A stretch of 17,991 bases of DNA from an uncultured Clostridia bacterium (GCA_937884625.1 CALGCE010000165.1:1-17991); one strand, 5' to 3'; shown: positions 7,492 to 14,195, numbered from the stretch's first letter. Made by a program: numbers and translations. Notes: a model not told the origin generated them from the sequence alone.

Positions 7492-8069
7492 TGGCAAATT
7501 TTAATAAATGCCTTATAACACGCCGAATACACGGGGTAAAACGGCAACACGTTTAAAGATGCCTTAACCGTATTTAAAACGGTGGAGCCCAAAACCCCTG
7601 CAAAAACGGTTTTGGCGGTTATCGGAAATCCCATAATCGCAAAGTAGACGGGTGTTAAGATTGCGTTTAAAAGCCACCCCGTAAACACTGCCGTAACTAC
7701 CGTCAAAACAGCCGATATTATGTAAACCTTAAAGGAAAAGCCGTCTTTCTTAAAAATCTTTGAAAAAAGTTTCATAAAGCCCGTAAGCGATAAAACGAGT
7801 GACGAGCCAAGACCTACATTAATCAGTTCGCCGATGCCGAAAGTAGTTGACTTTACAAGGTGTATTATATTCTTGATTACCTCGACCGCAACCCCGTACA
7901 GCGGACCCAACAGTATTCCCGACAGCAGTGCGGGTATATCCGAAAAGTCCATTTTAAGATACTCTGCCGACGGCAAAAGCGGTATTTCGGGGAATACCAT
8001 ATATATAACGGTACCTATTGCCGTCATTACGGCGGTAACGGTAATACTTAAAGTTTTATTTTTTCTCAT
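7488..8069 (-). CDS. ribU: Riboflavin ECF transporter S component RibU
   Basis: A 193-residue, six-helix membrane protein of the ECF S-component fold that captures riboflavin and docks with the shared EcfT-EcfA energising module (not in this window). The sequence is hydrophobic throughout, with short charged loops. RibU-like features include the segment FPEIPLLPSAEYLKMDFSDI after the first helix and ALLSGILLGPLYGVAVEVIKN, the family's helix 2-3 region. Assignment to riboflavin, rather than another vitamin, rests mainly on the FMN riboswitch directly upstream. ATG 8069 is taken as start; GGGGG lies 12 nt upstream. A GTG 9 nt earlier (8078) is an alternative. Confidence 0.9.
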   Translation of the reverse strand: MRKNKTLSITVTAVMTAIGTVIYMVFPEIPLLPSAEYLKMDFSDIPALLSGILLGPLYGVAVEVIKNIIHLVKSTTFGIGELINVGLGSSLVLSLTGFMKLFSKIFKKDGFSFKVYIISAVLTVVTAVFTGWLLNAILTPVYFAIMGFPITAKTVFAGVLGSTVLNTVKASLNVLPFYPVYSACYKAFIKICH

Positions 8070-8093
8070 AAATTCCACTGTCCCCCAAAAAAA

Positions 8094-8116
8094 CGTCCCC
8101 ACCGACAGTGAGGACG
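8094..8116 (-). terminator. Attenuator of the FMN riboswitch
   Basis: On the minus strand CGTCCTCAC (8116-8108) pairs with GTGGGGACG (8102-8094), nine pairs with one G-U, followed by seven T (8093-8087). It is placed between the FMN aptamer and ribU, so FMN binding should stop transcription. Confidence 0.9.
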
Positions 8117-8131
8117 AAAACGTAAAAACAT

Positions 8132-8235
8132 TCTTCTCTTATCCGGACTGTACCGTCGGCTTCGGAATTGCACCGAATCAACCAAAAGGCTCGTGGGCTT
8201 TACCACCGGTGAGGAATTGCACCTCGCCCCGAAGA
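8132..8235 (-). promoter_or_regulatory. FMN riboswitch (RFN element)
   Basis: The minus strand shows the RFN blocks in order: TCTTCGGGGCGAGGTGCAAT, TCCTCACCGGTGGT, AAGCCCACGAGCC, GATTCGGTGCAATTCCGAAG, CCGACGGTACAGTCCGGAT and AAGAGAAGA. The closing helix pairs TCTTC with GAAGA. It controls ribU through the attenuator that follows. Its promoter probably lies within the 3' end of the DUF1294 gene, where only a weak match (TTGTAT, 17 nt, TTTAAA) is visible. Confidence 0.96.
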
Positions 8236-8260
8236 CATTATTAAAATTTATTTTAAAATA

Positions 8261-8554
8261 TTACAGCAATCTTGATACAACAAACACAATCAGTACTGCC
8301 TGTACCGCTATTATTACAGGCAAACCTATCATAAATTTCATATGTCTTGTTTTGTGTTTTATTCGTAGCATAGTTATATACATTGCCGTCGCACCACCTG
8401 CAATAGCCAAGAGCATAAGCAGACCTTCGCTTACACGCCATCCGCCCCAAATTGCCCTTTGCTTATCATATACACAAACCACCGCAGACGCAACGTTGAT
8501 AAGTGCAAATATCCCTAAAAAGATGATTATTGTACTATCCAATGTATATTTCAC
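8261..8554 (-). CDS. DUF1294 family small membrane protein
   Basis: 97 residues, with three hydrophobic stretches (about 8-27, 44-62 and 77-95). The family signature is visible: YDKQRAIWGGWRVSEGLLMLLAIAGG, then RIKHKTRHMKFMIGLPVI. DUF1294 proteins are widespread small membrane proteins of unknown function; the conserved D-K-x-x-A and H-K-T-x-H-x-K-F motifs define them. The GTG start (8554) has no useful Shine-Dalgarno sequence and lies 8 nt after a strong -10, so the message may be leaderless. It follows sigE by 20 nt. I infer no sporulation role from position alone. Confidence 0.85.
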   Translation of the reverse strand: MKYTLDSTIIIFLGIFALINVASAVVCVYDKQRAIWGGWRVSEGLLMLLAIAGGATAMYITMLRIKHKTRHMKFMIGLPVIIAVQAVLIVFVVSRLL

Positions 8555-8562
8555 CCTAATAC

Positions 8563-8591
8563 ATTATACACAATTCATATCGCTTTTTCAA
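8563..8591 (-). promoter_or_regulatory. Predicted SigA promoter of the DUF1294 gene, within sigE
   Basis: A -35 TTGAAA (8591-8586) and a perfect -10 TATAAT (8568-8563) are 17 nt apart. The -35 is inside the last codons of sigE. Transcription would begin within about 2 nt of the GTG start codon. Confidence 0.65.
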
Positions 8592-9297
8592 TCTGTTTTT
8601 TTAATTTGGTTATAATTCGCTTTTCAAGTCTTGATATATACGACTGCGAAATGCCAAGAGCGTCGGCAACCTGCTTTTGCGTATATTCGTTATACCCGTT
8701 CATTCCAAACCGCATTTCCATTATCTGACGTTCCCTTGCAGGAAGTTCGCCGACAAATCCCAAAAGTAAAAATCTTTCGTCCTCCTGCTCTATGCCTCTG
8801 CCTACCTCGTCGCCGTCACTGCCCAAAATGTCAGATAGCAACAGTTCGTTGCCATCCCAGTCGATATTGAGCGGTTCGTCTATGGATACCTCGTTTTTCT
8901 GCGAAGAACTTTTCCTTAAATACATAAGTATTTCGTTTTCTATGCACCTTGAAGCGTAGGTTGCAAGTTTTATGTTTTTTTCTGCACAAAAAGTATTTAC
9001 CGCCTTTATAAGTCCTATCGTACCTATGGATATAAGGTCTTCTATATTTACCCCTGCCGAGTCAAACTTCCTTGCAATATACACCACCAACCGCAAATTA
9101 TGTACTATAAGTTTTTCCCTTGCGGTATCACTGTTATCACTAACCAGCCTTTGCTCCTCCTCGACCGATAACGGAGGAGGCAGAGTGTCAGGTCCGTTTA
9201 TATAATATGTAGGCTTTATAACACCTATCTTCTTTAATAAGTTAAATACAAATTTCGTGATTTTCAAGCGATACACCCCATATATTCCTTTGTTCAT
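8575..9297 (-). CDS. sigE: Sporulation sigma factor SigE precursor
   Basis: A 240-residue sigma-70 family factor that directs mother-cell transcription early in endospore formation. The N-terminus has the pro-peptide layout: an amphipathic helix ([18 protein letters not shown]), then [16 protein letters not shown]. Pro-SigE is cut by SpoIIGA near the tandem Tyr (here Y31-Y32). Region 2 ([35 protein letters not shown]) and region 4 ([36 protein letters not shown]) are complete. It shares a 4-nt ATGA overlap with spoIIGA, its activating protease. In Bacillus and many Clostridia sigG follows directly; here a DUF1294 gene follows instead. Confidence 0.97.
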   Translation of the reverse strand: MNKGIYGVYRLKITKFVFNLLKKIGVIKPTYYINGPDTLPPPLSVEEEQRLVSDNSDTAREKLIVHNLRLVVYIARKFDSAGVNIEDLISIGTIGLIKAVNTFCAEKNIKLATYASRCIENEILMYLRKSSSQKNEVSIDEPLNIDWDGNELLLSDILGSDGDEVGRGIEQEDERFLLLGFVGELPARERQIMEMRFGMNGYNEYTQKQVADALGISQSYISRLEKRIITKLKKQIEKAI

Positions 9298-10115
9298 TCT
9301 ATCGACCTCGGATTAATTATTGCACCGATTTCTTCCGACAGTGGCTCTTTTGCTACTGCAAGTATCGGTCGTTCAAGCGTTACCGTCTTACCGCCGTAGG
9401 TAATGTACGCCCTGTCACAGCGATAGCCGTCAAGCGTACTGCTTCCCGTAACGGTACTAAGCGGAAGTTTTCGGTACCTCGTATTTAGTTTTTGCTCGTC
9501 AATACCGTAAAATAAATTGTCAAACTGTTTTTTATCGGCTATTACTATCTCACTGTTGCCGAAAACGTCCTCCAATGAGTTGCCAGTATCTATTATGGCA
9601 GGAGTTACGGTATCCCTGCCGAAAGCGGTTATCTTGATTTCACACCTTTTGGCATACTGTGCGTTGCGTGAAAGGACCTTACGAAGTACACTTACCAAAA
9701 AATATCCTATAACCGAAAACAGTATTAAAAACAGCGGAGATATATTAAAGTACACAACCGAATTGTTTATTACCATTCCATTTGGTTTTGCAACGTACCA
9801 TAATGCCATCATTGCCCCTGCGTAGCAAAATGTTACCGCAAAAAATACCGCACACGCCCTAAAATAGAATTTTAAATTTTTAAAACCGAAACATACAAGG
9901 GTTATAACGGCACACAAAACAATCCTTACCGCAATTTCAACCGCCACCGCCGACTGTGGCAAAAATATGTAAAGGGAAGTGACGGCAGATAATACCGACG
10001 CTAGACTTAGTCTAAATAAGGTAGGCTCACATTTAATAAGGTTAGAAGTAAAACGCAACAAAAGAAAATCAACAAACAGATTTAAAACTATAAGCACGTC
10101 GGCATATACAACCAT
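9294..10115 (-). CDS. spoIIGA: Sigma-E processing peptidase SpoIIGA
   Basis: A 273-residue membrane-bound aspartic protease that activates pro-SigE when signalled by SpoIIR from the forespore. Five hydrophobic helices fill about residues 1-145 (for example [19 protein letters not shown] at the N-terminus). They are followed by a soluble half-domain with the catalytic motif IIDTGNS, catalytic Asp at residue 176; the enzyme works as a dimer, each chain giving one Asp. It is somewhat shorter than the 309-residue Bacillus protein. It overlaps sigE by 4 nt, fixing co-translation. GGAGG lies just upstream of the ATG. Upstream is a 450-nt region with promoter and Spo0A-box candidates. Confidence 0.95.
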   Translation of the reverse strand: MVVYADVLIVLNLFVDFLLLRFTSNLIKCEPTLFRLSLASVLSAVTSLYIFLPQSAVAVEIAVRIVLCAVITLVCFGFKNLKFYFRACAVFFAVTFCYAGAMMALWYVAKPNGMVINNSVVYFNISPLFLILFSVIGYFLVSVLRKVLSRNAQYAKRCEIKITAFGRDTVTPAIIDTGNSLEDVFGNSEIVIADKKQFDNLFYGIDEQKLNTRYRKLPLSTVTGSSTLDGYRCDRAYITYGGKTVTLERPILAVAKEPLSEEIGAIINPRSIE

Positions 10116-10248
10116 CTCTCTCCCTCCGCAGATATATTATATAATGTAAATACCGAAAAAAATGTCGCAAAAAGAGAAAAATCCAAAACTTTCAAAAACT
10201 TTTTTGTGAATTTTTATACCGCATATATAGTCAGCAAAGTGGCAAATA

Positions 10249-10277
10249 TTGAAAATTTATTCGATATGTGGTATAAT
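10249..10277 (+). promoter_or_regulatory. Predicted extended -10 promoter, rightward
   Basis: TTGAAA (10249-10254) and TATAAT (10272-10277) are 17 nt apart, with TG one base before the -10. No gene starts within 280 nt. It could serve the 3D-domain gene from afar or make a short RNA. Confidence 0.55.
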
Positions 10278-10283
10278 TTCCCC

Positions 10284-10426
10284 CTTTTTATGGTAATAAT
10301 ATTAGTAATCAAACTGCGTTTTGCACCGTAAAGGGCGTAAAATTGTATGGTTGCACAAGGTATTTGACAAAAAATGTAAATGAGTTCTAAAAATATTTGG
10401 TTACAAACTTGTAACTTTTTGTTTTT
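10284..10426 (+). ncRNA. Candidate small RNA
   Basis: This is the interval from the predicted start site of the 10249-10277 promoter to the hairpin GTTACAA/TTGTAAC (10400-10415), which is followed by TTTTTGTTTTTT. It has no open frame with a ribosome site. The stem is AT-only except for two G-C pairs, so termination may be weak. It matches no RNA family I recognise. Confidence 0.2.
10342..10370 (-). promoter_or_regulatory. Predicted promoter toward spoIIGA-sigE
   Basis: On the minus strand TTGTCA (10370-10365) and TACAAT (10347-10342) are 17 nt apart. The -35 lies in TTTTTTGTCAAATA, which resembles a Spo0A box with one change in the core. The resulting leader to spoIIGA would be about 220 nt. 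Confidence 0.4.
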
Positions 10427-10432
10427 TCGGTG

Positions 10433-10443
10433 TTTTTTCGTCA
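10433..10443 (-). promoter_or_regulatory. Spo0A-box-like site
   Basis: The minus strand reads TTGACGAAAAA; its core TGACGAA (10443-10437) fits the TGNCGAA consensus. It lies 30 nt upstream of the rightward promoter at 10474 and about 65 nt upstream of the leftward -35 at 10370, so it could act on either. Confidence 0.35.
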
Positions 10444-10473
10444 AACTGCACAAAAACACGGTCGATTTTTGCC

Positions 10474-10502
10474 TTGACATAGTGTGTTTGCTTTAATATA
10501 AT
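10474..10502 (+). promoter_or_regulatory. Consensus SigA promoter of the 3D-domain gene
   Basis: TTGACA (10474-10479), 17 nt, TATAAT (10497-10502): a perfect match in both boxes and spacing. The leader is about 60 nt and contains a short hairpin, ACGAaACC/GGTTCGT. Confidence 0.85.
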
Positions 10503-10567
10503 GGCAGGGCGGTTTGAGAAAACGAAACCAAAAGTGGTTCGTCACTTAAATTAAAAGGAGTTATTTA

Positions 10568-11647
10568 ATGCTGAAAAGAATAAAACAAACTCTGTTCGGA
10601 GAAGATTTTTTCGCACAGATACGTTTACCCTTGATTGCAGTTTTGCTTATAGCGTCTATTGCTGCAACGGCTTTTTTACAACTCTCGGTAAACACCGTCA
10701 GAATTTCAGACGGTAAAGAAACTTTTATTGTTCGCACCCTTGCGAATGACGTAGCCGATGCAATAGACTCGGTAAAACTTAAATCAGACGAATATGAAAT
10801 ACTCGGTACCTCTACTGTCGGTAAGGTTACAGAGGTATCACTTGCTTACCGTTTTCCCGTATATGTAACGGTAGGCGAAAACACAACCGAAATTTATACG
10901 GTTAAAAGTACGGTAAGAGAAATACTTGCAAAGTTAGGTTATACGGTCGACGAGTATGATATGGTCGAGCCGTCAGCAGATACGGTAATAACCAAAACCG
11001 CATATATTGATTATGCCGACGTAAATTATGTTACGGGAAGTTATACACAGGCGATACCGTGTTCGCTTGATACCGTTTATTCCTCTAAATTAGAGGCAGG
11101 AAAGGTAACCAAACTTTCAAACGGAACAGACGGTGTACAGCAGGTTGAATACACCTCAAAGATTGTAAACGGCACTACCGTTGAAACCACCGTAAATAAT
11201 GTAGTCACCCTGACAAATGCGGTAAACGGCAAACAGATAGTAGGAACAAAAAAGGTTGAAAAGGCGGTAAAAACGAGCGACAGTGTAAACTGCGTATCAA
11301 CATTAAAGCCGTCCTCGCCGATAGAACTTGACCAAAACGGTGCACCGGTAAAATATAAAAAGGTGATGACCGTTCAGGCAACGGGTTATACCTATACGGG
11401 ACATAACTGTTCTACGGGCGTAGCACCGCAACCGGGATATATTGCAGTTAATCCGAAAGTCATTCCTTACGGCACGAAACTTTATATTAAGTCTGCCGAC
11501 GGTAGGGTTACCTACGGATTTGCCATTGCGGCAGATACGGGCGGATTTGTAAGGTCACATCCTACTAACGTAGACCTGTTCTTTGCGACAAGAAGTGCCT
11601 GTACCGCTTTCGGCAGACGAAACGTACAAATTTTTATACTTGAATAA
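10568..11647 (+). CDS. G5- and 3D-domain cell-wall protein (YabE-like)
   Basis: 359 residues, with AAGGAG 7 nt before the ATG. An N-terminal anchor or uncleaved signal helix lies at about residues 20-42 (LPLIAVLLIASIAATAFLQL). Two DUF348 ubiquitin-like repeats follow (about 45-90 and 98-150), then a G5 domain (about 180-235, ending KQIVGTKK). A C-terminal 3D domain (about 268-359) contains TGYTYTGHNCSTG, IAADTGG and NVDLFFATRSACTAFGRR. 3D domains are related to the lytic transglycosylase MltA and act on peptidoglycan; this layout is that of Bacillus YabE and other Rpf/Sps-like proteins. The first of the three family Asp positions (VDP) reads VNP here, while the other two are kept. It likely acts outside the membrane in wall remodelling. 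It is transcribed alone, from a consensus promoter to a strong terminator. Confidence 0.9.
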   Translation: MLKRIKQTLFGEDFFAQIRLPLIAVLLIASIAATAFLQLSVNTVRISDGKETFIVRTLANDVADAIDSVKLKSDEYEILGTSTVGKVTEVSLAYRFPVYVTVGENTTEIYTVKSTVREILAKLGYTVDEYDMVEPSADTVITKTAYIDYADVNYVTGSYTQAIPCSLDTVYSSKLEAGKVTKLSNGTDGVQQVEYTSKIVNGTTVETTVNNVVTLTNAVNGKQIVGTKKVEKAVKTSDSVNCVSTLKPSSPIELDQNGAPVKYKKVMTVQATGYTYTGHNCSTGVAPQPGYIAVNPKVIPYGTKLYIKSADGRVTYGFAIAADTGGFVRSHPTNVDLFFATRSACTAFGRRNVQIFILE

Positions 11648-11654
11648 AACAGTA

Positions 11655-11683
11655 AACGGCTATCTCGAAACGAGATAGCCGTT
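11655..11683 (+). terminator. Terminator of the 3D-domain gene
   Basis: A perfect 13-bp stem AACGGCTATCTCG/CGAGATAGCCGTT with a 3-nt loop, 7 nt after the stop codon. The tail GTGTTGTG is only moderately T-rich. Confidence 0.75.
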
Positions 11684-11720
11684 GTGTTGTGTAGGACATA
11701 TTTAATGGGGCTGTAATATT

Positions 11721-11750
11721 GTAGGGGAGGGTCTCTGTGCCCTCCCCTAC
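11721..11750. repeat. Intergenic palindromic unit
   Basis: A perfect 11-bp inverted repeat GTAGGGGAGGG ... CCCTCCCCTAC with an 8-nt loop and no T-run. It resembles 3858-3885 in design and position (just after a terminator). GTAGGGG-type palindromes are common dispersed units in clostridial genomes. Confidence 0.65.
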
Positions 11751-11773
11751 GCCAATACCGTTTGTTTTTGCAA

Positions 11774-12100
11774 TTACTTTTTTAAATGTGACACCATTGT
11801 ATCTATTACCGCATATATCGTTTCTCTTTCGTTTGAGGGGAGTTTATCTATCTTTTCCGACAAAAGTGAGGTTTTAACATTATAATCGGCGTTAACAACA
11901 TCACATAATACAATATTTGACGATACGTTTAATACATTAATAATATTTAATAATGTTTCCAAAGAGGGTATTTTTTCGCCTCTTTCGATAGCACCGATAT
12001 AATTAGGACTTAACTCTGCTTTTTCTGCCAAATCTTCCTGACGCATTTTACGTTGTAACCGTATATTTCTAATGTTAGCACCTATTGTATCAAGTTTCAA
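11774..12100 (-). CDS. XRE-family transcriptional regulator
   Basis: A 108-residue DNA-binding protein. The helix-turn-helix is at about residues 6-60: IGANIRNIRLQRKMRQEDLAEKAELSPNYIGAIERGEKIPSLETLLNI. The C-terminal 45 residues hold a helix (LPSNERETIYAVIDTMVSHLK) that is usual in small clostridial XRE regulators. The start is TTG 12100, preceded by AGAGGTGG. A near-perfect palindrome (12111-12136) lies directly upstream over a probable -10, which suggests autorepression. It is divergent from the SLOG-like gene, so the two may form a regulator-effector pair. This is inference; the regulator's ligand is unknown. Confidence 0.92.
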   Translation of the reverse strand: MKLDTIGANIRNIRLQRKMRQEDLAEKAELSPNYIGAIERGEKIPSLETLLNIINVLNVSSNIVLCDVVNADYNVKTSLLSEKIDKLPSNERETIYAVIDTMVSHLKK

Positions 12101-12110
12101 AAAACCACCT

Positions 12111-12136
12111 CTGACAGTATTTTATAACACTATCAG
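12111..12136. promoter_or_regulatory. Palindromic operator upstream of the XRE gene
   Basis: The half-sites CTGACAGT (12111-12118) and ACTATCAG (12129-12136) are inverted, differ at one base, and are spaced by 10 nt. The centre contains a minus-strand TATAAA (12126-12121), a likely -10 of the XRE gene. The corresponding -35 is weak (TTTTCA). The size suits a dimeric XRE repressor. Confidence 0.6.
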
Positions 12137-12196
12137 TATAGGTTGAAAAAAGATATAAATACACACTCTGTCGGTAAGAAACAAACACAAATAGTG

Positions 12197-12225
12197 TTGA
12201 TTTTTGGTTTTGTGTTTGATATACT
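12197..12225 (+). promoter_or_regulatory. Predicted promoter of the SLOG-like gene
   Basis: TTGATT (12197-12202) and TATACT (12220-12225) are 17 nt apart. The start site would fall at about 12232, leaving only some 13 nt of leader, which is just the ribosome site. This supports the TTG start at 12245 over the upstream in-frame ATG at 12143. Confidence 0.5.
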
Positions 12226-12244
12226 TGTTTTAGAGGTGTTTAAA

Positions 12245-12775
12245 TTGGAAAACTCGGTTTGTTTTATAGGGCACAGGAAAATAAACACAACTGATGAACT
12301 TAAACAAAAAGTAAGAAATACGGTTACGCAGTTAATTGAAAACGAGGGTATTGTAAATTTTATTTTCGGTAGCAGAAGTGAATTTAACAGTCTTTGTCAC
12401 GACATTGTAACGCAGTTGCAAGAAAAATATCCAAATATTAAAAGAATTGTATTTACCTGCCGTCACGAATTTGCGATATTAAAAGAAAGCAAAGCTGAAA
12501 TCGAGCGTATTCACGAAGTGATACACAAAGAAAAGTGTTCCTTTGAAGACTATGACGAAGAGTATGAACACCCTACAAAGTATTCTTCGGGCAGGGCAAA
12601 TTATGTTGAGAGAAATCAGGCAATGATTAAAGAAAGTGATATTTGTATATTTTATTATGACGAAAAATATCTCCCCCCTAAACATAAAACGTATGACTAC
12701 CAACCAAACAGCGGTACCGCACTTGCATATGAATTTGCCAAACAAAAGAAAAAACGGATTATTAACTTAATATAA
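12245..12775 (+). CDS. SLOG-fold / DUF1273-like protein
   Basis: 176 residues from TTG 12245, preceded by TAGAGGTG with 6 nt spacing. Family-like elements are the N-terminal strand and loop CFIGHRKI (the [FT]-x-G-H-R motif of DUF1273/YspA-type SLOG proteins), IFGSRSEFNSLCHDIVTQLQ after the second strand, SGRANYVERNQAMIKESDICIFYYDE, and a C-terminal GTALAYEFAKQKKKRIINLI. The SLOG superfamily has a Rossmann-like fold that binds nucleotides or nucleotide-derived ligands; some members make or sense signals in conflict systems, while others, such as YpsA, affect division. No transmembrane segment is seen from this start. Starting at ATG 12143 would add 34 residues, but the promoter lies inside that stretch. 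A divergent XRE regulator is adjacent. Biochemical function is unknown. Confidence 0.75.
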   Translation: MENSVCFIGHRKINTTDELKQKVRNTVTQLIENEGIVNFIFGSRSEFNSLCHDIVTQLQEKYPNIKRIVFTCRHEFAILKESKAEIERIHEVIHKEKCSFEDYDEEYEHPTKYSSGRANYVERNQAMIKESDICIFYYDEKYLPPKHKTYDYQPNSGTALAYEFAKQKKKRIINLI

Positions 12776-12786
12776 AGAATAAATTT

Positions 12787-12817
12787 AAAGCACTGTCGGT
12801 AATTTCAACAGTGCTTT
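12787..12817. terminator. Terminator between the SLOG-like gene and cotJC
   Basis: A perfect 10-bp stem AAAGCACTGT/ACAGTGCTTT with an 11-nt loop; it lies between convergent genes and can serve both strands. Confidence 0.8.
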
Positions 12818-12821
12818 TGGG

Positions 12822-13490
12822 TTATTTAAAAGTAACGGGTTTAACATCGGTTTGCGGGAACGGACTGTCATCAGGCGACGGCTCCGACATACTGAAATAC
12901 ATCTTTGCCGCTTTTGTAGTTCCGAAATCTCTGTTTGAACCTGTGTTTTGCACCTTATTAAACGCCTGACGGAACATAGCATTGTGTGCTTCTTCTCGGT
13001 TTAACAAAAAATCAATTGTTTCCTTTACCTTTTTGTCATTTATCTGACGGTAAAGGTATTCGTAAACAACCTTTGCTCGTTGCTCCGATGCGATATTTGA
13101 AAGCAGGTCTGCACACAAGTCGCCCGTAACTGTAACATAGTCGCCCGTCCACGAATAGCCTGATGCATTGATTAATCCGGGATTAAGTCCCAATAAAACA
13201 TGTGTCTGTATTTCGCCGGCGGGAACGGTAGAGGCATCTACATCGTGACCGTTTAGCAGATTAATAGTCTGTGCTACCATTTCCATATGACCTAATTCCT
13301 CTGCGGCTATATCAAGAAACAGATCTTTAATTTCTTGGTCCCTTATTCGGAAACTTTGCGACATATATTGCATAGCCGCCTTTAATTCGCCGTTTGCACC
13401 GCCCAACTGCTCTTGTAACAAAGCGGCATACTGTGGGTTTGGACGCTCTATTTCAACAGGATGAAATAACATTTTTTCGTGCTTAAACAT
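12822..13490 (-). CDS. cotJC: Spore coat protein CotJC / manganese catalase family
   Basis: 222 residues; GAGGTG lies 6 nt before the ATG. The ferritin-like di-manganese site is visible: E35 (GELKAAMQYM), E65-x2-H68 (EELGHMEM), then SEQRAKVVYEYLY and REEAH near residue 170, together giving the Glu/His ligands of manganese catalases. The N-terminus MFKHEKMLFHPVEIERPNPQYA is typical of CotJC. The protein is expected in the spore coat, where it may remove hydrogen peroxide. CotJC is normally encoded after cotJA and cotJB; neither is present here. The C-terminal 35 residues (from about TTKAAKMYFSMSE) are low-complexity and Pro/Ser-rich, as in the family. Confidence 0.92.
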   Translation of the reverse strand: MFKHEKMLFHPVEIERPNPQYAALLQEQLGGANGELKAAMQYMSQSFRIRDQEIKDLFLDIAAEELGHMEMVAQTINLLNGHDVDASTVPAGEIQTHVLLGLNPGLINASGYSWTGDYVTVTGDLCADLLSNIASEQRAKVVYEYLYRQINDKKVKETIDFLLNREEAHNAMFRQAFNKVQNTGSNRDFGTTKAAKMYFSMSEPSPDDSPFPQTDVKPVTFK

Positions 13491-13568
13491 TTATATCACC
13501 TCAAAAAAGATTTGTAGGTATAGTTTTTCACGAAAAATGAAATTAATGCACAAAAAATTTAACAATGT

Positions 13569-14039
13569 TCAGGCTTTGTACCTTATTATGACTACAATAA
13601 AGATTATTATCATAGACGGAATGCTGATTATAAAGAGAAATGATATTATTTTAAGAAACAACAAATTATTTGGTGTCTGTGTAATAACAGAGTAAGTCCA
13701 GCGTGTGAAAAACAATGACAATATCCATATAAAAAAGTGACAATATATCCGTAGTAAAATGCGAAGAATATGTTCGCCCTTTTGTGTTACCCTAATCCCA
13801 ATCTTAACCTTTGCTGTAATCTTTCCTAAAAGCAGAAAGATACTCATAATTCCAAATCCCGCCACAAAGGGGTAAAAGCCCAACATTTTTGAATCATAAA
13901 CATCAAATTTTCCGTCAGGCCCGAAATGCACTCCTATCACATTCGGAAGTTCTCTAAATACTACCAAAAAGCATACCATAGCAACGAAAAGTATAACAAA
14001 TGGCAAAACTGTGATTAAAACAGACCGCCTCTGTTTCAT
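13569..14039 (-). CDS. DUF1648 family membrane protein
   Basis: 156 residues with four hydrophobic segments (about 9-28, 53-72, 95-115 and 126-152). The DUF1648 signature follows the first helix: LPNVIGVHFGPDGKFDVYDSK, where the family has P-x-x-[IV]-[PG]-x-H-[FW]-x-x-x-G. DUF1648 domains occur in SdpI-like immunity proteins and in many uncharacterised membrane proteins; this protein lacks the full SdpI length, so no immunity function is claimed. GGAGG sits 9 nt upstream of the ATG. No terminator separates it from cotJC, 78 nt downstream, so they might be co-transcribed. Confidence 0.8.
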   Translation of the reverse strand: MKQRRSVLITVLPFVILFVAMVCFLVVFRELPNVIGVHFGPDGKFDVYDSKMLGFYPFVAGFGIMSIFLLLGKITAKVKIGIRVTQKGEHILRILLRIYCHFFIWILSLFFTRWTYSVITQTPNNLLFLKIISFLFIISIPSMIIIFIVVIIRYKA

Positions 14040-14144
14040 AGCACCTTACCTCCGCAAATTCTAATTTGCCAATATTAGTATACTGCGGAATTAATTGTTT
14101 GTAAAGGGATGTGATGTGTTCCACTTAACACCCGCAGACACATT

Positions 14145-14178
14145 AATTATTTTGTGCCGAAGGCACACCAAAATTATT
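14145..14178. repeat. Short palindrome with GTGCC/GGCAC core
   Basis: GTGCC (14154-14158), loop GAA, GGCAC (14162-14166), flanked by ATTTT on the left and AAAAT on the right. It has the look of a dispersed intergenic unit and is the left edge of a repeat-rich 170-nt interval that has no gene. Confidence 0.5.
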
Positions 14179-14195
14179 CGTTTTTAAGTTTTCAG

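Larger units (their letters stand above)
10116..10567. other. Gene-free divergent regulatory region between spoIIGA and the 3D-domain gene
   Basis: A 452-nt AT-rich stretch with no convincing gene. It holds outward promoters to both sides (listed separately), at least two Spo0A-box-like sites, and a possible small transcript ending at an AT-rich hairpin near 10400-10426. An alternative minus promoter is TTGCCA (10245-10240) with TATAAA (10218-10213). Its 21-nt spacing is close to the unusual 22-nt spacing known for Bacillus spoIIG, a Spo0A-activated SigA promoter. Confidence 0.7.

Noticed and set aside
10214..10480. 88-codon minus-strand open frame in the spoIIGA upstream region
   Set aside because: No homology recognised and no Shine-Dalgarno; it spans promoters on both strands, and its composition is that of AT-rich spacer.
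12143..12244. 34-residue N-terminal extension of the SLOG-like protein (hydrophobic, looks like a membrane helix)
   Set aside because: The predicted promoter lies inside it, while TTG 12245 has a well-spaced AGAGGTG and places the conserved FIGHR strand at the N-terminus as in the family.
13491..13568. SigE/SigK-type promoter of cotJC
   Set aside because: CTATACCTA upstream of cotJC is only a partial match to a mother-cell -10, and no fitting -35 was found, so no site is listed.
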